Of a stretch of DNA of 64,000 nt, positions 34,392 to 43,254 are shown piece after piece. The DNA is from JAJDOD01 sp050299835. Its GTDB lineage: Bacteria > Pseudomonadota > Alphaproteobacteria > Rhodobacterales > Rhodobacteraceae. Each line of letters opens with the position of its first letter. Positions within the stretch are counted from its first letter, which is position 1. The stretch spans positions 62,001 to 126,000 of the forward strand of contig JBNKWP010000005.1 in NCBI GenBank assembly GCA_050299835.1, read 5' to 3'. The translations under genes were made by a program, and so were the position numbers. The notes under the pieces are model-generated. The model saw nothing but the letters and a program-made list of their open reading frames with translations, was not told the origin of the DNA and did no database searches.

Positions 34392-36044
34392 CTACATATT
34401 CGGGTAATTCGGCCCGTCCCCGCCCTGCGGCGTGGTCCAGGTGATGTTTTGCGCCGGATCCTTGATATCGCAGGTCTTGCAGTGGACGCAGTTCTGGAAG
34501 TTGATCTGGAACTTCCGCTCCGCGCCTTCGCCCACGAATTCATAGACGCCGGCCGGGCAATAACGCGAGGATGGCCCGGCGTATTTCTCCCAGTTCACCT
34601 TCACCGGAATTTCGGGATCGGTCAGCTTCAGATGCGCAGGCTGGCTTTCCTCGTGATTGGTGAAGGAGAAGCTGACATTGGTCAGCCGGTCGAAGGACAG
34701 CACGCCATCTGGCTTGGGATAGTCGATTGGCTGATGCTTGTCCGCAGGCTCTGTCGCTTCCGCATCGGTCTTGCCGTGTGCAAGCGTCCCAAACAGGCTA
34801 AGCCCCTGGAAAATGGTCTGAAACCACATGTCGAATCCGCCCAGCGCCAGCCCGCCCAGCGGCCCGTATTTCGCATTGAGCGGCGCGACGTTCCGCACCC
34901 GCTTCAGATCCTTGCCCACAGGCCCGGACCTCAGCGAGGCATCATACGCCTCCAGCACATCGCCCTGACGACCGTCGCTGATCGCCGCGTAAGCTGCCTC
35001 CGCCGCCTCGATCCCGGAATGCATCGCGTTGTGATTGCCCTTGATCCGCGGCAAGTTCACCAGCCCGACCGAACAGCCCAGCAACGCGCCGCCGGGGAAG
35101 GCCGCCTGCGGCATCGACTGGAACCCGCCCTTGGTCACCGCCCGCGCGCCGTAAGCCACGCGCTTGCCGCCTTTCAGCACCTTGGCGATCTCGGGGTGAT
35201 GCTTGAACCGCTGGAATTCCATGTAGGGGAACAGATGCGGGTTCTTGTAGTTCAGATCGACAATGTAGCCGACGTAAACCTGATTGTTATCAAGATGGTA
35301 CATGAAGCTCCCGCCCGACTGCTTCCAGCCCAGCGGCCAGCCCATCGTGTGCAGAACCAGACCTTCGTCGTGGCTCTCCGGCGTAACCTCCCAGATCTCC
35401 TTCATGCCGATCCCGAATTTCGGCACGTCACAATCATCGGCCAGCCCGTATTTCGCGATCACCTCCTTCGACAACGACCCGCGCACGCCCTCGCCAAGCA
35501 TCACGTATTTGCCCAGCAACTCCATCCCCGGCTCGGTGTTCGGCCCATAAGACCCGTCCGCCTCCAGCCCGAAGACACCCGCGATCACGCCCTTCACTTC
35601 GCCGTTTTCGCCATAGACGAGCTCGGAACAGGACATGCCGGGGAAGATCTCGACCCCCATCGCCTCGGCCTGCTCGGCCATCCAGCGGCAGACATTGCCC
35701 ATCGAGACGATGTAATTCCCGTGGTTGTTCATCAAGGGCGGCATGACAAAATTCGGCAGACGCAGCTTGCCGGTTTGGCCCAGGACATAAAACTTGTCCT
35801 TCTTCACCTCGACCGTGACAGGCGCGCCCTTTTCCTTCCAGTCCGGCATCAGCCGCGTCAGCCCGGACGGGTCCAGCACCGCGCCCGACAGGATATGCGC
35901 CCCCACCTCCGAGCCCTTCTCCAGCACGACCACGCTCAGGTCGGCATCGAGCTGTTTCAGCCGGATCGCCGCAGACAGCCCCGCAGGCCCCGCGCCCACG
36001 ATGACAACGTCATATTCCATGCTCTCGCGCTCGATCTCGGCCAT
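34392..36044 (-). CDS. Electron transfer flavoprotein-ubiquinone oxidoreductase
   Basis: A 550-aa inner-membrane-associated flavoprotein that passes electrons from ETF to ubiquinone during fatty-acid and amino-acid oxidation. The N-terminal FAD motif is YDVVIVGAGPAGLSAAIRL. The C-terminal [4Fe-4S] ligands are CPAGVYEFV and NCVHCKTCDIKDP. The middle has the membrane-associated PHLFPYMEFQRFKHHP segment typical of the family. It stands alone between the TPR gene and the divergent HEAT-like gene. Confidence 0.95.
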   Translation of the reverse strand: MAEIERESMEYDVVIVGAGPAGLSAAIRLKQLDADLSVVVLEKGSEVGAHILSGAVLDPSGLTRLMPDWKEKGAPVTVEVKKDKFYVLGQTGKLRLPNFVMPPLMNNHGNYIVSMGNVCRWMAEQAEAMGVEIFPGMSCSELVYGENGEVKGVIAGVFGLEADGSYGPNTEPGMELLGKYVMLGEGVRGSLSKEVIAKYGLADDCDVPKFGIGMKEIWEVTPESHDEGLVLHTMGWPLGWKQSGGSFMYHLDNNQVYVGYIVDLNYKNPHLFPYMEFQRFKHHPEIAKVLKGGKRVAYGARAVTKGGFQSMPQAAFPGGALLGCSVGLVNLPRIKGNHNAMHSGIEAAEAAYAAISDGRQGDVLEAYDASLRSGPVGKDLKRVRNVAPLNAKYGPLGGLALGGFDMWFQTIFQGLSLFGTLAHGKTDAEATEPADKHQPIDYPKPDGVLSFDRLTNVSFSFTNHEESQPAHLKLTDPEIPVKVNWEKYAGPSSRYCPAGVYEFVGEGAERKFQINFQNCVHCKTCDIKDPAQNITWTTPQGGDGPNYPNM

Positions 36045-36214
36045 GTGGATCCCTCTCAGAATGATTGGGTATGGGTAGTCAGACTGGGGGGCGGGGTCAA
36101 TCGCGACGGGACGTTATTGAAACCCCCGGTGATATCCCTTCACGCAATCCGCCGCACTGCCCCAAAATCATCAAATTCGCCGATTAACAACGCATCGTTA
36201 GTGAAAGCAGGACA

Positions 36215-38386
36215 ATGCACGAGCAGGCTGACGGACAGAAAGGCTACACCGCGACCGACGGTGCCTTCGTGGCGATCCCGCCTCCGGCCGAACTGCCGGA
36301 CGGCAAGATCGATCTCGACGCGTATCGAGCCGAGGCCCGCGCCACCGCCGCAAGGGCCGCAAGCCGGTCCTACGAGGGACTTTTCCTCACGCTCGAAGGG
36401 GTCGTGGACAATCGGCACGTCGAATTCCCCTTTGCGCCTTTGGGCATAAAACTCTATCGACGCATCGAAGACCTGCTGTTCAAGGCCCGCGCCCACCGCG
36501 AAGCCACGGCAGAGGCCAATGCCGACGCCCTGATCGACTGCCTCGCCAGTCCGGAGACCGCTGGCAGGTTTCAGGCGCTCCTGCCCGCTGTTCTCGGCTT
36601 CACGCCCCCGACCTACGCCAACGGCTATGCCAGCTTCATGGAACGCGAGAACCCCTGGCTCATGCGCCTCCTCGATGTGCTCCCGCCTGCCCGCCTCGCT
36701 CCTGCGCTCGCCGGTGGGCTATTCAGCTCCATCTTCGACCCCTACCGTTCGATCTTCCACGAACCGGCCCTGAAGCGCTTTCTTGAAAGCACGCACGGCG
36801 ATCTGCGGCACCTCGAAGGCAATGGCGAACTCATCCACGCCAGGTTCGACGCCGGTATCGACATACGGGACTACATGAACTTCGGCACAGTCGAAGCCAT
36901 GAAAACCGCCGCACTGATCCGTCACCGCCTCAAGGGCATCAAGGTGGACCGCCCCCCGCCCGAGCCGACAGTGTCAAAGGCGCTCGGCATCGACCTGGCC
37001 GAAGGCGAGCTGAAAAGCTTCGGCACCATCGGCATCTACATTGAACGCGCCGCCCACGAATTGATGCTCCGAGCCCCCAAACCCGAACGAGGCGCCTTCC
37101 TCGCCTATCATCTGCGCCACGGCGGCCACGGTCTCGCCCAAGTCCCGACCGCCGCGCTCTGGCCCTACCTGGCCGAACGTCTCGACATCATCGACATAGC
37201 CCTCGGCCTCACCGACATCGAAGACGACCACGGCTATCAGCCTCATTTTGCCGCCAAACTCCTCCGCCAGCTCCCGGCCACGCCAAGCCGCTACAAGGAC
37301 GCGCTCTATCGCATGGCACTGGGCAAGAAACGGAGTGGCCGACTGGACGCCCAGCGGCTGCTCACCGGTGCAACCGGCCTCCTGCCGCGTCTCGAAAAAT
37401 CACTGAACGCCCGCACCAGGGATGAACGCCTGCAAGCCGCGCTCTGCCTTGGCCGGACCGGCAACACGCAAGCGATCCCGATCCTCCAGACCCGGCTGAC
37501 CGGGGAAAAGAACACCGAGGTGATCAACGCCGGCCTGACCGCGTTAAGAACCCTCGGCACAGACATCACAGCCCACGGCCCCGACCGCGCCGCGCTCATC
37601 GAGGAGGCGAAAACCGGCCTCGGCAAACCCCTGCCGGAAAAACGCGCCTTCCTCGCCGATCTCGACCTGCCTGACCTGACCTTCGCCGACGGCACGCCCG
37701 CACCCCTTGAGCTTGGCCCCTGGCTTGTGCGGTACGCCGCCGATCTTGGTCTGCCGTCCAACAACGAGCTTCTGAACTTGCGTCTGGCCCATCTGTCAAA
37801 ATCCAGCCGCACCGCGCTTGCCCGCGCCGCGTTGGACGGCTGGATTCGAAACGACACGCTCCGCTGGGACGAGATCGCCTTCTCCACCCACCGGGCCCTC
37901 TTCCTGCCGGGCATGTACGAGACCTACCTCAGCCTTCACGACCTTGGCATCCATTGGCACCGACACCGCTTTGTCTCCGGAAAGCCACCCAAGACGCGCG
38001 CGGAACATGCCCGCGACATCACCGAAGCCGAGATCCGCGATTTCCTCCGTGGCAAAACGACCTGGGGCGTCTACGTGAATTCGTCCTACGACGCCAAAGG
38101 CGCGCTGGCATTGTGCAGCGCACTCCCTGTCGGCGAGGTTCAAAAGACCCTCCGCTTCTACCTGCGCCACCACGGCGGGCGCGGCCCACAGAGCAAGGCG
38201 CTGATGAGCCTGCTTGCCAGCCGTGACGGAAAGACCCCGATCAGAGAATTGACCCGCATCGCGAGCATGCAGAAGCAAAAGGGGCTCAGACAGCACGCCG
38301 CCGACCTTCTCAACGACCTCGGCCATGCCGTTCCTGCACCGCGTGAGCCGGGCCAACCCAAAGATCGGGAATCCCATTCCGAATAG
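36215..38386 (+). CDS. Large HEAT-like protein with a DUF4132-like C-terminal part (tentative)
   Basis: A 723-aa soluble protein without signal peptide. HEAT-like helices are visible in ERLQAALCLGRTGNTQAIPILQTRLTGEKNTEVINAGLTALRTLG (about 400-445). The following DLDLPDLTFADGTPAPLELGPWLVRYAADLGLPSNNELLNLRLAHLSKSSRTALARAALDGWI resembles the middle of MolR/DUF4132 proteins. Their function is poorly known. The ATG at 36215 follows an AT-rich gap shared with the divergent ETF-QO gene. The coding assignment is sure because of length and codon use; the family is a suggestion. Confidence 0.65.
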   Translation: MHEQADGQKGYTATDGAFVAIPPPAELPDGKIDLDAYRAEARATAARAASRSYEGLFLTLEGVVDNRHVEFPFAPLGIKLYRRIEDLLFKARAHREATAEANADALIDCLASPETAGRFQALLPAVLGFTPPTYANGYASFMERENPWLMRLLDVLPPARLAPALAGGLFSSIFDPYRSIFHEPALKRFLESTHGDLRHLEGNGELIHARFDAGIDIRDYMNFGTVEAMKTAALIRHRLKGIKVDRPPPEPTVSKALGIDLAEGELKSFGTIGIYIERAAHELMLRAPKPERGAFLAYHLRHGGHGLAQVPTAALWPYLAERLDIIDIALGLTDIEDDHGYQPHFAAKLLRQLPATPSRYKDALYRMALGKKRSGRLDAQRLLTGATGLLPRLEKSLNARTRDERLQAALCLGRTGNTQAIPILQTRLTGEKNTEVINAGLTALRTLGTDITAHGPDRAALIEEAKTGLGKPLPEKRAFLADLDLPDLTFADGTPAPLELGPWLVRYAADLGLPSNNELLNLRLAHLSKSSRTALARAALDGWIRNDTLRWDEIAFSTHRALFLPGMYETYLSLHDLGIHWHRHRFVSGKPPKTRAEHARDITEAEIRDFLRGKTTWGVYVNSSYDAKGALALCSALPVGEVQKTLRFYLRHHGGRGPQSKALMSLLASRDGKTPIRELTRIASMQKQKGLRQHAADLLNDLGHAVPAPREPGQPKDRESHSE

Positions 38387-38463
38387 GATCGGGCTGGCAT
38401 GGTTAAGGGGCGGTTCACCTTCCTTACCGTGCGCACCCCGCCCCTACCACTTATCCACAGACC

Positions 38464-38493
38464 ACCGACGTAGGCGCCGACGCGATACCGACA
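38464..38493. repeat. Second ACCGACG repeat array
   Basis: ACCGACG at 38464, GCCGACG at 38476 and ACCGACA at 38487 are spaced 12 and 11 bases. The string CCGACGCGATACCGAC is shared with the array at 13966-14024. A TTATCCACA box lies just before it (38451). The 279-base gap upstream of greA otherwise shows no gene. Confidence 0.6.
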
Positions 38494-38665
38494 TACCCTA
38501 CTCGCCCCGAAACCCCAGCAAATCAGTCGTTAACGTCCCCACACCGTTGCAGGCAACGCTTCTACAGCGCACACACCGATTATCGCTTACCGCCCGGAGA
38601 GGGGCTTGCGTCGCGCCCCCCGGCAACGCTAGAACCGTCCAGACTTTCTCGTAATGTTGGTTCTC

Positions 38666-39136
38666 ATGGACAAAATACCGCTGACGCGCGCGGGGCACAC
38701 CGCGCTCAATGACGAATTGAAGAAACTGAAGTCGGTCGAACGTCCGGCCGTGATTCGTGCCATCGCCGAAGCGCGCGAACATGGCGATCTGTCCGAGAAC
38801 GCGGAATATCACGCCGCCCGCGAAAAGCAGAGCTTCATCGAGGGTCGCGTGAAGGAACTCGAAGGCATCCTGTCCCTTGCAGACGTGATCGACCCGGCAA
38901 GCCTGTCCGGCACCGTCAAGTTCGGCGCGACGATCACCATCGTCGATGAAGACACCGATGAAGAGAAGACCTACCAGATCGTCGGCGAGCCCGAGGCCGA
39001 TATCGAGAACGGCAAATTGAACATCAAATCCCCGCTTGCCCGCGCCATGATCGGCAAGGATGAAGGTGACAGCGTCGAAGTGCGCACGCCGGGCGGTGAA
39101 AAGTCCTATGAGATATTGAAAATCGTTTATAGCTGA
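38666..39136 (+). CDS. greA: Transcription elongation factor GreA
   Basis: A 156-aa factor that rescues backtracked RNA polymerase by stimulating transcript cleavage. The N-terminal coiled coil carries REHGDLSENAEYHAAREKQ, with the acidic tip DLSENAEY, and the C-terminal globular part ends GKDEGDSVEVRTPGGEKSYEILKIVY. Start MDKIPLTRAGH at 38666 matches the family; an ATG four codons upstream (38654) is possible, and neither has a strong ribosome site. Confidence 0.95.
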   Translation: MDKIPLTRAGHTALNDELKKLKSVERPAVIRAIAEAREHGDLSENAEYHAAREKQSFIEGRVKELEGILSLADVIDPASLSGTVKFGATITIVDEDTDEEKTYQIVGEPEADIENGKLNIKSPLARAMIGKDEGDSVEVRTPGGEKSYEILKIVYS

Positions 39137-39143
39137 GACGGTC

Positions 39144-40163
39144 GTGTCAGACTCACAGCAAACACCGCCGGTCGACCTTGGCATCTACAGCAAACCGCCT
39201 GCTGGTCCGGGGCAGGACACAACCGACCGGCTGGCGCTTGTCGCCAGTGCGGCCTGGCTTCTGGCTGCGGTGGTGTTCTTGCTGGTGGCGGGATTGGGCG
39301 ACAGCAACTCGCTTGGACCGCTCCGGTTTCTGGTTGTCGTGCTGGCTATCTTCCTTCCCATCGCCCTGATCTGGATCGCGGCCATCGCCCACAAAAGCGC
39401 CCGGATCATCCGTGAGGAAAGCGAACGGTTGCAGGCTTCGATGGACGCGATGCGTCAGATCTATGTCAGTCAGGCGCAGATCGCGGCCACGACAATGGGC
39501 CCGAATGTCGAACGCAAGATCGACGAGATCGTGAAGGCCCAGAAGCGGGCCGAGGAATCTCTGTCACGTTTCACCGCGCCCGCGGCCCAGCCCCGCCAGA
39601 CCCCGCAAGCGGCCGCTGAGTCCGCACCCGTCGCGCCGCCGCCGGCAGAAACCCAGCCCGCGCTGGCCTTCGGAACGGCCACGCCTGTGCCGGCGGTCGC
39701 GACGGAGGATTTCATCGTTGCCCTGAACTTCCCTGAAACGGCGGAGGACAAGGCGGGCTTCGAAGCGCTGCGGCGCGCGCTGGCCGATCCAAGGGTCGCG
39801 CCGTTGATCCGGGCAAGTCAGGATGTACTGACCCTCCTCAGCCAGGACGGCATCTACATGGATGATCTGGCCCCGGACCGGACCAGACCGGATGTCTGGC
39901 GAAAATTCGCAGCAGGCGAGCGCGGTCCGACGATCGCGGGTATCGGCGGCATTCGCGACCGGTCTTCGCTTGCGCTCAGTTCCGCGCGAATGCGGCAGGA
40001 CACGATCTTCCGCGATTCCGTCCACCACTTCCTGCGCGCCTTTGACCGCACGTTGTCTCAGAACGCGGAAGCTCTCTCGGATCAGGAAATCGTCCTTCTG
40101 GCAGAAACCCGGACGACCCGCGCATTCATGCTGCTGGGCCGGGTCGCGGGCATTTTCGACTAA
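39144..40163 (+). CDS. Hypothetical two-helix membrane protein
   Basis: A 339-aa protein. Residues about 29-50 (LALVASAAWLLAAVVFLLVAGLG) and 57-82 (PLRFLVVVLAIFLPIALIWIAAI) are membrane helices, followed by a coiled-coil-like stretch (SARIIREESERLQASMDAMRQIY), a Pro/Ala linker and a helical C-terminal domain. It starts with GTG 39144, seven bases after the greA stop, so co-transcription is likely. No family was recognised. Confidence 0.7.
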   Translation: MSDSQQTPPVDLGIYSKPPAGPGQDTTDRLALVASAAWLLAAVVFLLVAGLGDSNSLGPLRFLVVVLAIFLPIALIWIAAIAHKSARIIREESERLQASMDAMRQIYVSQAQIAATTMGPNVERKIDEIVKAQKRAEESLSRFTAPAAQPRQTPQAAAESAPVAPPPAETQPALAFGTATPVPAVATEDFIVALNFPETAEDKAGFEALRRALADPRVAPLIRASQDVLTLLSQDGIYMDDLAPDRTRPDVWRKFAAGERGPTIAGIGGIRDRSSLALSSARMRQDTIFRDSVHHFLRAFDRTLSQNAEALSDQEIVLLAETRTTRAFMLLGRVAGIFD

Positions 40164-40187
40164 GCGGCCAGAACAGACCCTGTCACC

Positions 40188-41132
40188 TCAGATCAGGTAG
40201 TCTTCCACAGGCTCGTCAGGATCGGCCATATGCTCGCACAGCCCCGTACACCCGCATGGGTTTGGCAGCGCCGTGAAGTCGATCGCCGGCAGCAGCTCGG
40301 CGACGTGCACATCGTGATAGATCATGCCATCCTCGCCGACACCATGATCGTGGCCCTGATGACCTCCCATGATTGCGCGCAGGTCTTCGGGGTCGTAGCC
40401 TTCCTCAACGTCGGGTTCGCCTTCGTCATCATCGGAAGAAGCCACACGGCCGGCTGCCATGGCAACCAGGGGCGAGGAAGCTCCGCCGGTAAATAACGCG
40501 GCAATCAGCGCAAACAGGCCCAACAACAGCCCGATGGCGCCACCTCCTCCGCCACCACCTCCGCCACTCCCGCAAAAATCCAGGTCGGGTTCGTCGTATT
40601 CCACTGGAACGTCATCGTCATCGGTTCCGTAGATGAACTGCGCCCCTCCAATATCCACCTCGCTCAGTTCCGTGGCCGATATTACTGCATTCATGATCTG
40701 ATCGGGATCGTCCGGATCCGGATGGGCAAGACCCATGACATGGCCGATCTCATGCAGAGCCACGGCAAAAAAATCAGTGCCATCGCCACCAAACGGAGCC
40801 CAGAGCGCGTTGATCGAGAAATTTATGACCGCCGAATCGGCGCTGGTAAGATCGCATGTGCTAGCGGGAACACCCGCCTGCCCGACCGTCGGCAACGCAA
40901 GATCGCTGGTTCCGACAATGACGTCTCCCCCGCCAGACAAGTCTTCCTCGAAGTCGACAGCGGCCACATTTTCCCAGGCATCGAAAGCCATTTGGAGTGA
41001 ATCGAGAACGTCTTGCAGACTGTAGCCGTCCGAAATCGGTAACTCGCCGCCAATCTCAGACGACCAGGTTATCGTTCCACTCGGGGTGCCAAACTCCGGC
41101 TCGCCCCATTTGATGTTAAGCAGCTCGAACAT
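40188..41132 (-). CDS. Matrixin-like zinc metalloprotease with Gly-rich, hydrophobic and His/Cys tail
   Basis: A 314-aa protein. The metzincin zinc site is H127-E128-I-G-H131 and H137 in HEIGHVMGLAHPD, and IMNA ten residues on is the likely Met-turn. After the protease domain come nine Gly in a row (190-198), a hydrophobic helix (199-215), an acidic linker, a His-rich part (HQGHDHG) and C-G-C-T-G-L-C. No N-terminal signal peptide is seen, so export, if any, is by a non-Sec route or via the C-terminal helix. The substrate is unknown. Confidence 0.8.
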   Translation of the reverse strand: MFELLNIKWGEPEFGTPSGTITWSSEIGGELPISDGYSLQDVLDSLQMAFDAWENVAAVDFEEDLSGGGDVIVGTSDLALPTVGQAGVPASTCDLTSADSAVINFSINALWAPFGGDGTDFFAVALHEIGHVMGLAHPDPDDPDQIMNAVISATELSEVDIGGAQFIYGTDDDDVPVEYDEPDLDFCGSGGGGGGGGGAIGLLLGLFALIAALFTGGASSPLVAMAAGRVASSDDDEGEPDVEEGYDPEDLRAIMGGHQGHDHGVGEDGMIYHDVHVAELLPAIDFTALPNPCGCTGLCEHMADPDEPVEDYLI

Positions 41133-41244
41133 GCTCCCACCCGATCACTGCATACACACGCATCCCCTGAGATCTGTTAGGCGACTGAAGGCAGCGAAAC
41201 AACGCCGACCATCATCGGTGCCGTGAAATCAGGCTAACGCCTCG

Positions 41245-41718
41245 TCAACCGTGCTCTTTTAGCAACCGTTGCTTCTGCCGCGACCAGTCCCGTTTGGCCT
41301 GGGTTTCGCGCTTGTCATGGCTCTTCTTGCCCTTGGCGATGCCGATCTTCACCTTCGCCATGCCGCGATGGTTGAAGTACAGCACCAAAGGCACCAGCGT
41401 CATGCCCTTGCGCTGCGTCGCGTTCCAGAGATCCGACAGTTGTTTCCTTGAAACCAACAGTTTGCGACGACGACGGTCTTCGTGCCCGAACATCGCCTGC
41501 TCGTAGGGCGCGATATAGCTGTTGACCAGCCAAAGCTCGCCATCTTCCACCGCCGCATAGCTTTCCGCGATGTTCGACTGACCGGTGCGCAGCGATTTGA
41601 CCTCCGAGCCCATAAGCTGGATGCCGCATTCGAGATCATCCTCGATTGCGTAATCGAAACGGGCACGCCGGTTCTCGGCAATCACCTTGTAATTGGGGTC
41701 GTCTTTCGGTTTGGCCAT
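41245..41718 (-). CDS. smpB: SsrA-binding protein SmpB
   Basis: A 157-aa OB-fold protein that brings tmRNA to stalled ribosomes. The start MAKPKDDPNYKVIAENRRARFDY, the core GIQLMGSEVKSLRTGQSNIAESYA and the basic tail KGKKSHDKRETQAKRDWSRQK are the SmpB signature. ATG 41718 matches family starts although the bases before it (CTGCCTCCC) lack a purine-rich ribosome site. The gene is divergent from the ion-channel gene. Confidence 0.95.
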   Translation of the reverse strand: MAKPKDDPNYKVIAENRRARFDYAIEDDLECGIQLMGSEVKSLRTGQSNIAESYAAVEDGELWLVNSYIAPYEQAMFGHEDRRRRKLLVSRKQLSDLWNATQRKGMTLVPLVLYFNHRGMAKVKIGIAKGKKSHDKRETQAKRDWSRQKQRLLKEHG

Positions 41719-41797
41719 GGGAGGCAGCAGATAGTCACTGCCGACCGCCCTGTCCAGAGCGGTTGACGTCAGCCCGGTCCCAAGGAAGATGCGGGGA

Positions 41798-42232
41798 ATG
41801 ATCACTCAACTCATCCTCGGCAGCGCGCTCATCATGGCCACGATCCTGATCTCGGCCTTGTCATGGTGGGCGATGGAACTGGCGCTGGTCCGACTGCATC
41901 CGTGGTCCGCGCGACCGCCGCACGGGCCGAAGCTGATCGTGGTCCTGTCGCTTTCGTTGATCGGGGCGCTTGCAATGATGACGGCCGCGGTCTGGCTTTG
42001 GGCGATCGCCCTTTATGCGCTGAACATCTTCGTGGAGTTCGAGGCTTCCGTCTACTTCGCCCTCGTGGCCTTCACGACGCTCGGCTTCGGCGATCTGCTG
42101 CTTCCGGTGGAATGGCGATTGCTGGGCGGGCTCGCCGCTGCAAACGGCCTTCTCCTGTTCGGTCTGCTGACGGCGATCCTTGTCGAAACGCTCCGCGAAA
42201 CGCGAATGCGCCAGCGCAAGCCCCGGACCTGA
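41798..42232 (+). CDS. Two-helix potassium-channel-like protein (Ion_trans_2)
   Basis: A protein of about 144 aa with hydrophobic helices at about 2-25 and 45-72, a pore loop containing TLGFGD (a TVGYGD-like selectivity filter) and a last helix (LGGLAAANGLLLFGLLTAILVETL). It probably forms a tetrameric cation channel in the inner membrane. ATG 41798 has GGAAG nine bases upstream; the ATG at 41789 has poor spacing. The end RETRMRQRK is basic and cytoplasmic. Confidence 0.8.
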   Translation: MITQLILGSALIMATILISALSWWAMELALVRLHPWSARPPHGPKLIVVLSLSLIGALAMMTAAVWLWAIALYALNIFVEFEASVYFALVAFTTLGFGDLLLPVEWRLLGGLAAANGLLLFGLLTAILVETLRETRMRQRKPRT

Positions 42233-42252
42233 AAAAGGGCGCGAGCCGCCCT
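42231..42252 (-). terminator. Intrinsic terminator of dapA
   Basis: On the minus strand AGGGCGgctcgCGCCCT is followed by TTTTTC. The hairpin includes the dapA stop codon and lies in the gap to the convergent channel gene. Confidence 0.8.
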
Positions 42253-43126
42253 AGTTCAGAAGGCCCGCATGGACCATGGCATCGCGAATCAAGTCTTCGG
42301 TGGGCTTGCTGACCGGGGTCATGGGCAAGCGGATCTCGTTCTCGCAGCGCCCAAGCAAGGACAACCCGAACTTGGCACCTGCAAGGCCGGGTTCCGCGAA
42401 GATCGCCAGATGCAGCGGCATCAGCCGGTCGGTGATTTCCAAGGCGGTATCATAGTCACCCCGCAAGGTGGCCGCCTGCATCTCGGCACAAAGCTGCGGC
42501 GCGACATTGGCCGTGACACTGATACAGCCGACACCGCCATGCGCATTGTACCCAAGCGCCGTCGCATCCTCGCCCGAGAGCTGCACGAATTCCTTGCCGC
42601 AGGCGATGCGCTGCTTCGGAACACGGGACAGATCACCCGTGGCATCTTTCACCCCTATGATCCGCGGCATTTCCGCCAACCGGGCCATCGTCTCGACAGA
42701 CATGTCCACGGCGGAACGGCCGGGGATATTGTAGATGATGATCGGCAGATTGGCCGCGTCATGCACCGCCTTGAAGTGCTGGTAGAGCCCTTCCTGAGTC
42801 GGCTTGTTGTAATAGGGTGTAACCACCAAAGCCGCATCCGCCCCGACCGCCTCGGCGTGCCGAATGAACCGGATACCTTCATCGGTGTTGTTGGACCCGG
42901 CACCCGCGATCACGGGAACACGGCCACCCGCCGCCTTCACGACCTCCTCGACGACCATCTCGTGCTCTTCATGCGACAGAGTCGGGCTTTCCCCTGTCGT
43001 CCCCACGGGCACCAGCGCCGACGACCCGCTTTCGATCTGCCACTCAACGAGCGATTTCAGGGAATCGACATCGACGGCACCGTTCTTGAACGGCGTGACC
43101 AATGCAGGCATGGATCCCTGAAACAT
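42251..43126 (-). CDS. dapA: 4-hydroxy-tetrahydrodipicolinate synthase
   Basis: A 291-aa class I aldolase that condenses pyruvate and aspartate semialdehyde in lysine and diaminopimelate synthesis. K160 in GVKDATGD forms the Schiff base, T43/T44 in GTTGESPTL and Y132 in IIYNIPGR form the proton relay. The length is typical. It is divergent from the lytic transglycosylase gene, a cell-wall context that fits diaminopimelate supply. Confidence 0.95.
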   Translation of the reverse strand: MFQGSMPALVTPFKNGAVDVDSLKSLVEWQIESGSSALVPVGTTGESPTLSHEEHEMVVEEVVKAAGGRVPVIAGAGSNNTDEGIRFIRHAEAVGADAALVVTPYYNKPTQEGLYQHFKAVHDAANLPIIIYNIPGRSAVDMSVETMARLAEMPRIIGVKDATGDLSRVPKQRIACGKEFVQLSGEDATALGYNAHGGVGCISVTANVAPQLCAEMQAATLRGDYDTALEITDRLMPLHLAIFAEPGLAGAKFGLSLLGRCENEIRLPMTPVSKPTEDLIRDAMVHAGLLN

Positions 43127-43254
43127 TTCTTCACTCCTCAGTGGCAGATATAAAACGCGCGGACACTATATCCGGGCAAGAGAATTGCCAAGCATGTCCC
43201 TGATGTGCTTTGCTATGCAAGCTGAGGGGCAAGGTAGGACGGACGGCTGCCATC

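Noticed and set aside
34449..36449. A 666-codon plus-strand frame
   Set aside because: It is antisense to ETF-QO, whose FAD and iron-sulfur motifs are unmistakable.
38451..38459. TTATCCACA (DnaA-box consensus), also at 56784-56792
   Set aside because: Two single boxes in 64 kb are close to chance expectation, and there is no cluster, AT-rich unwinding zone or dnaA gene to suggest an origin.
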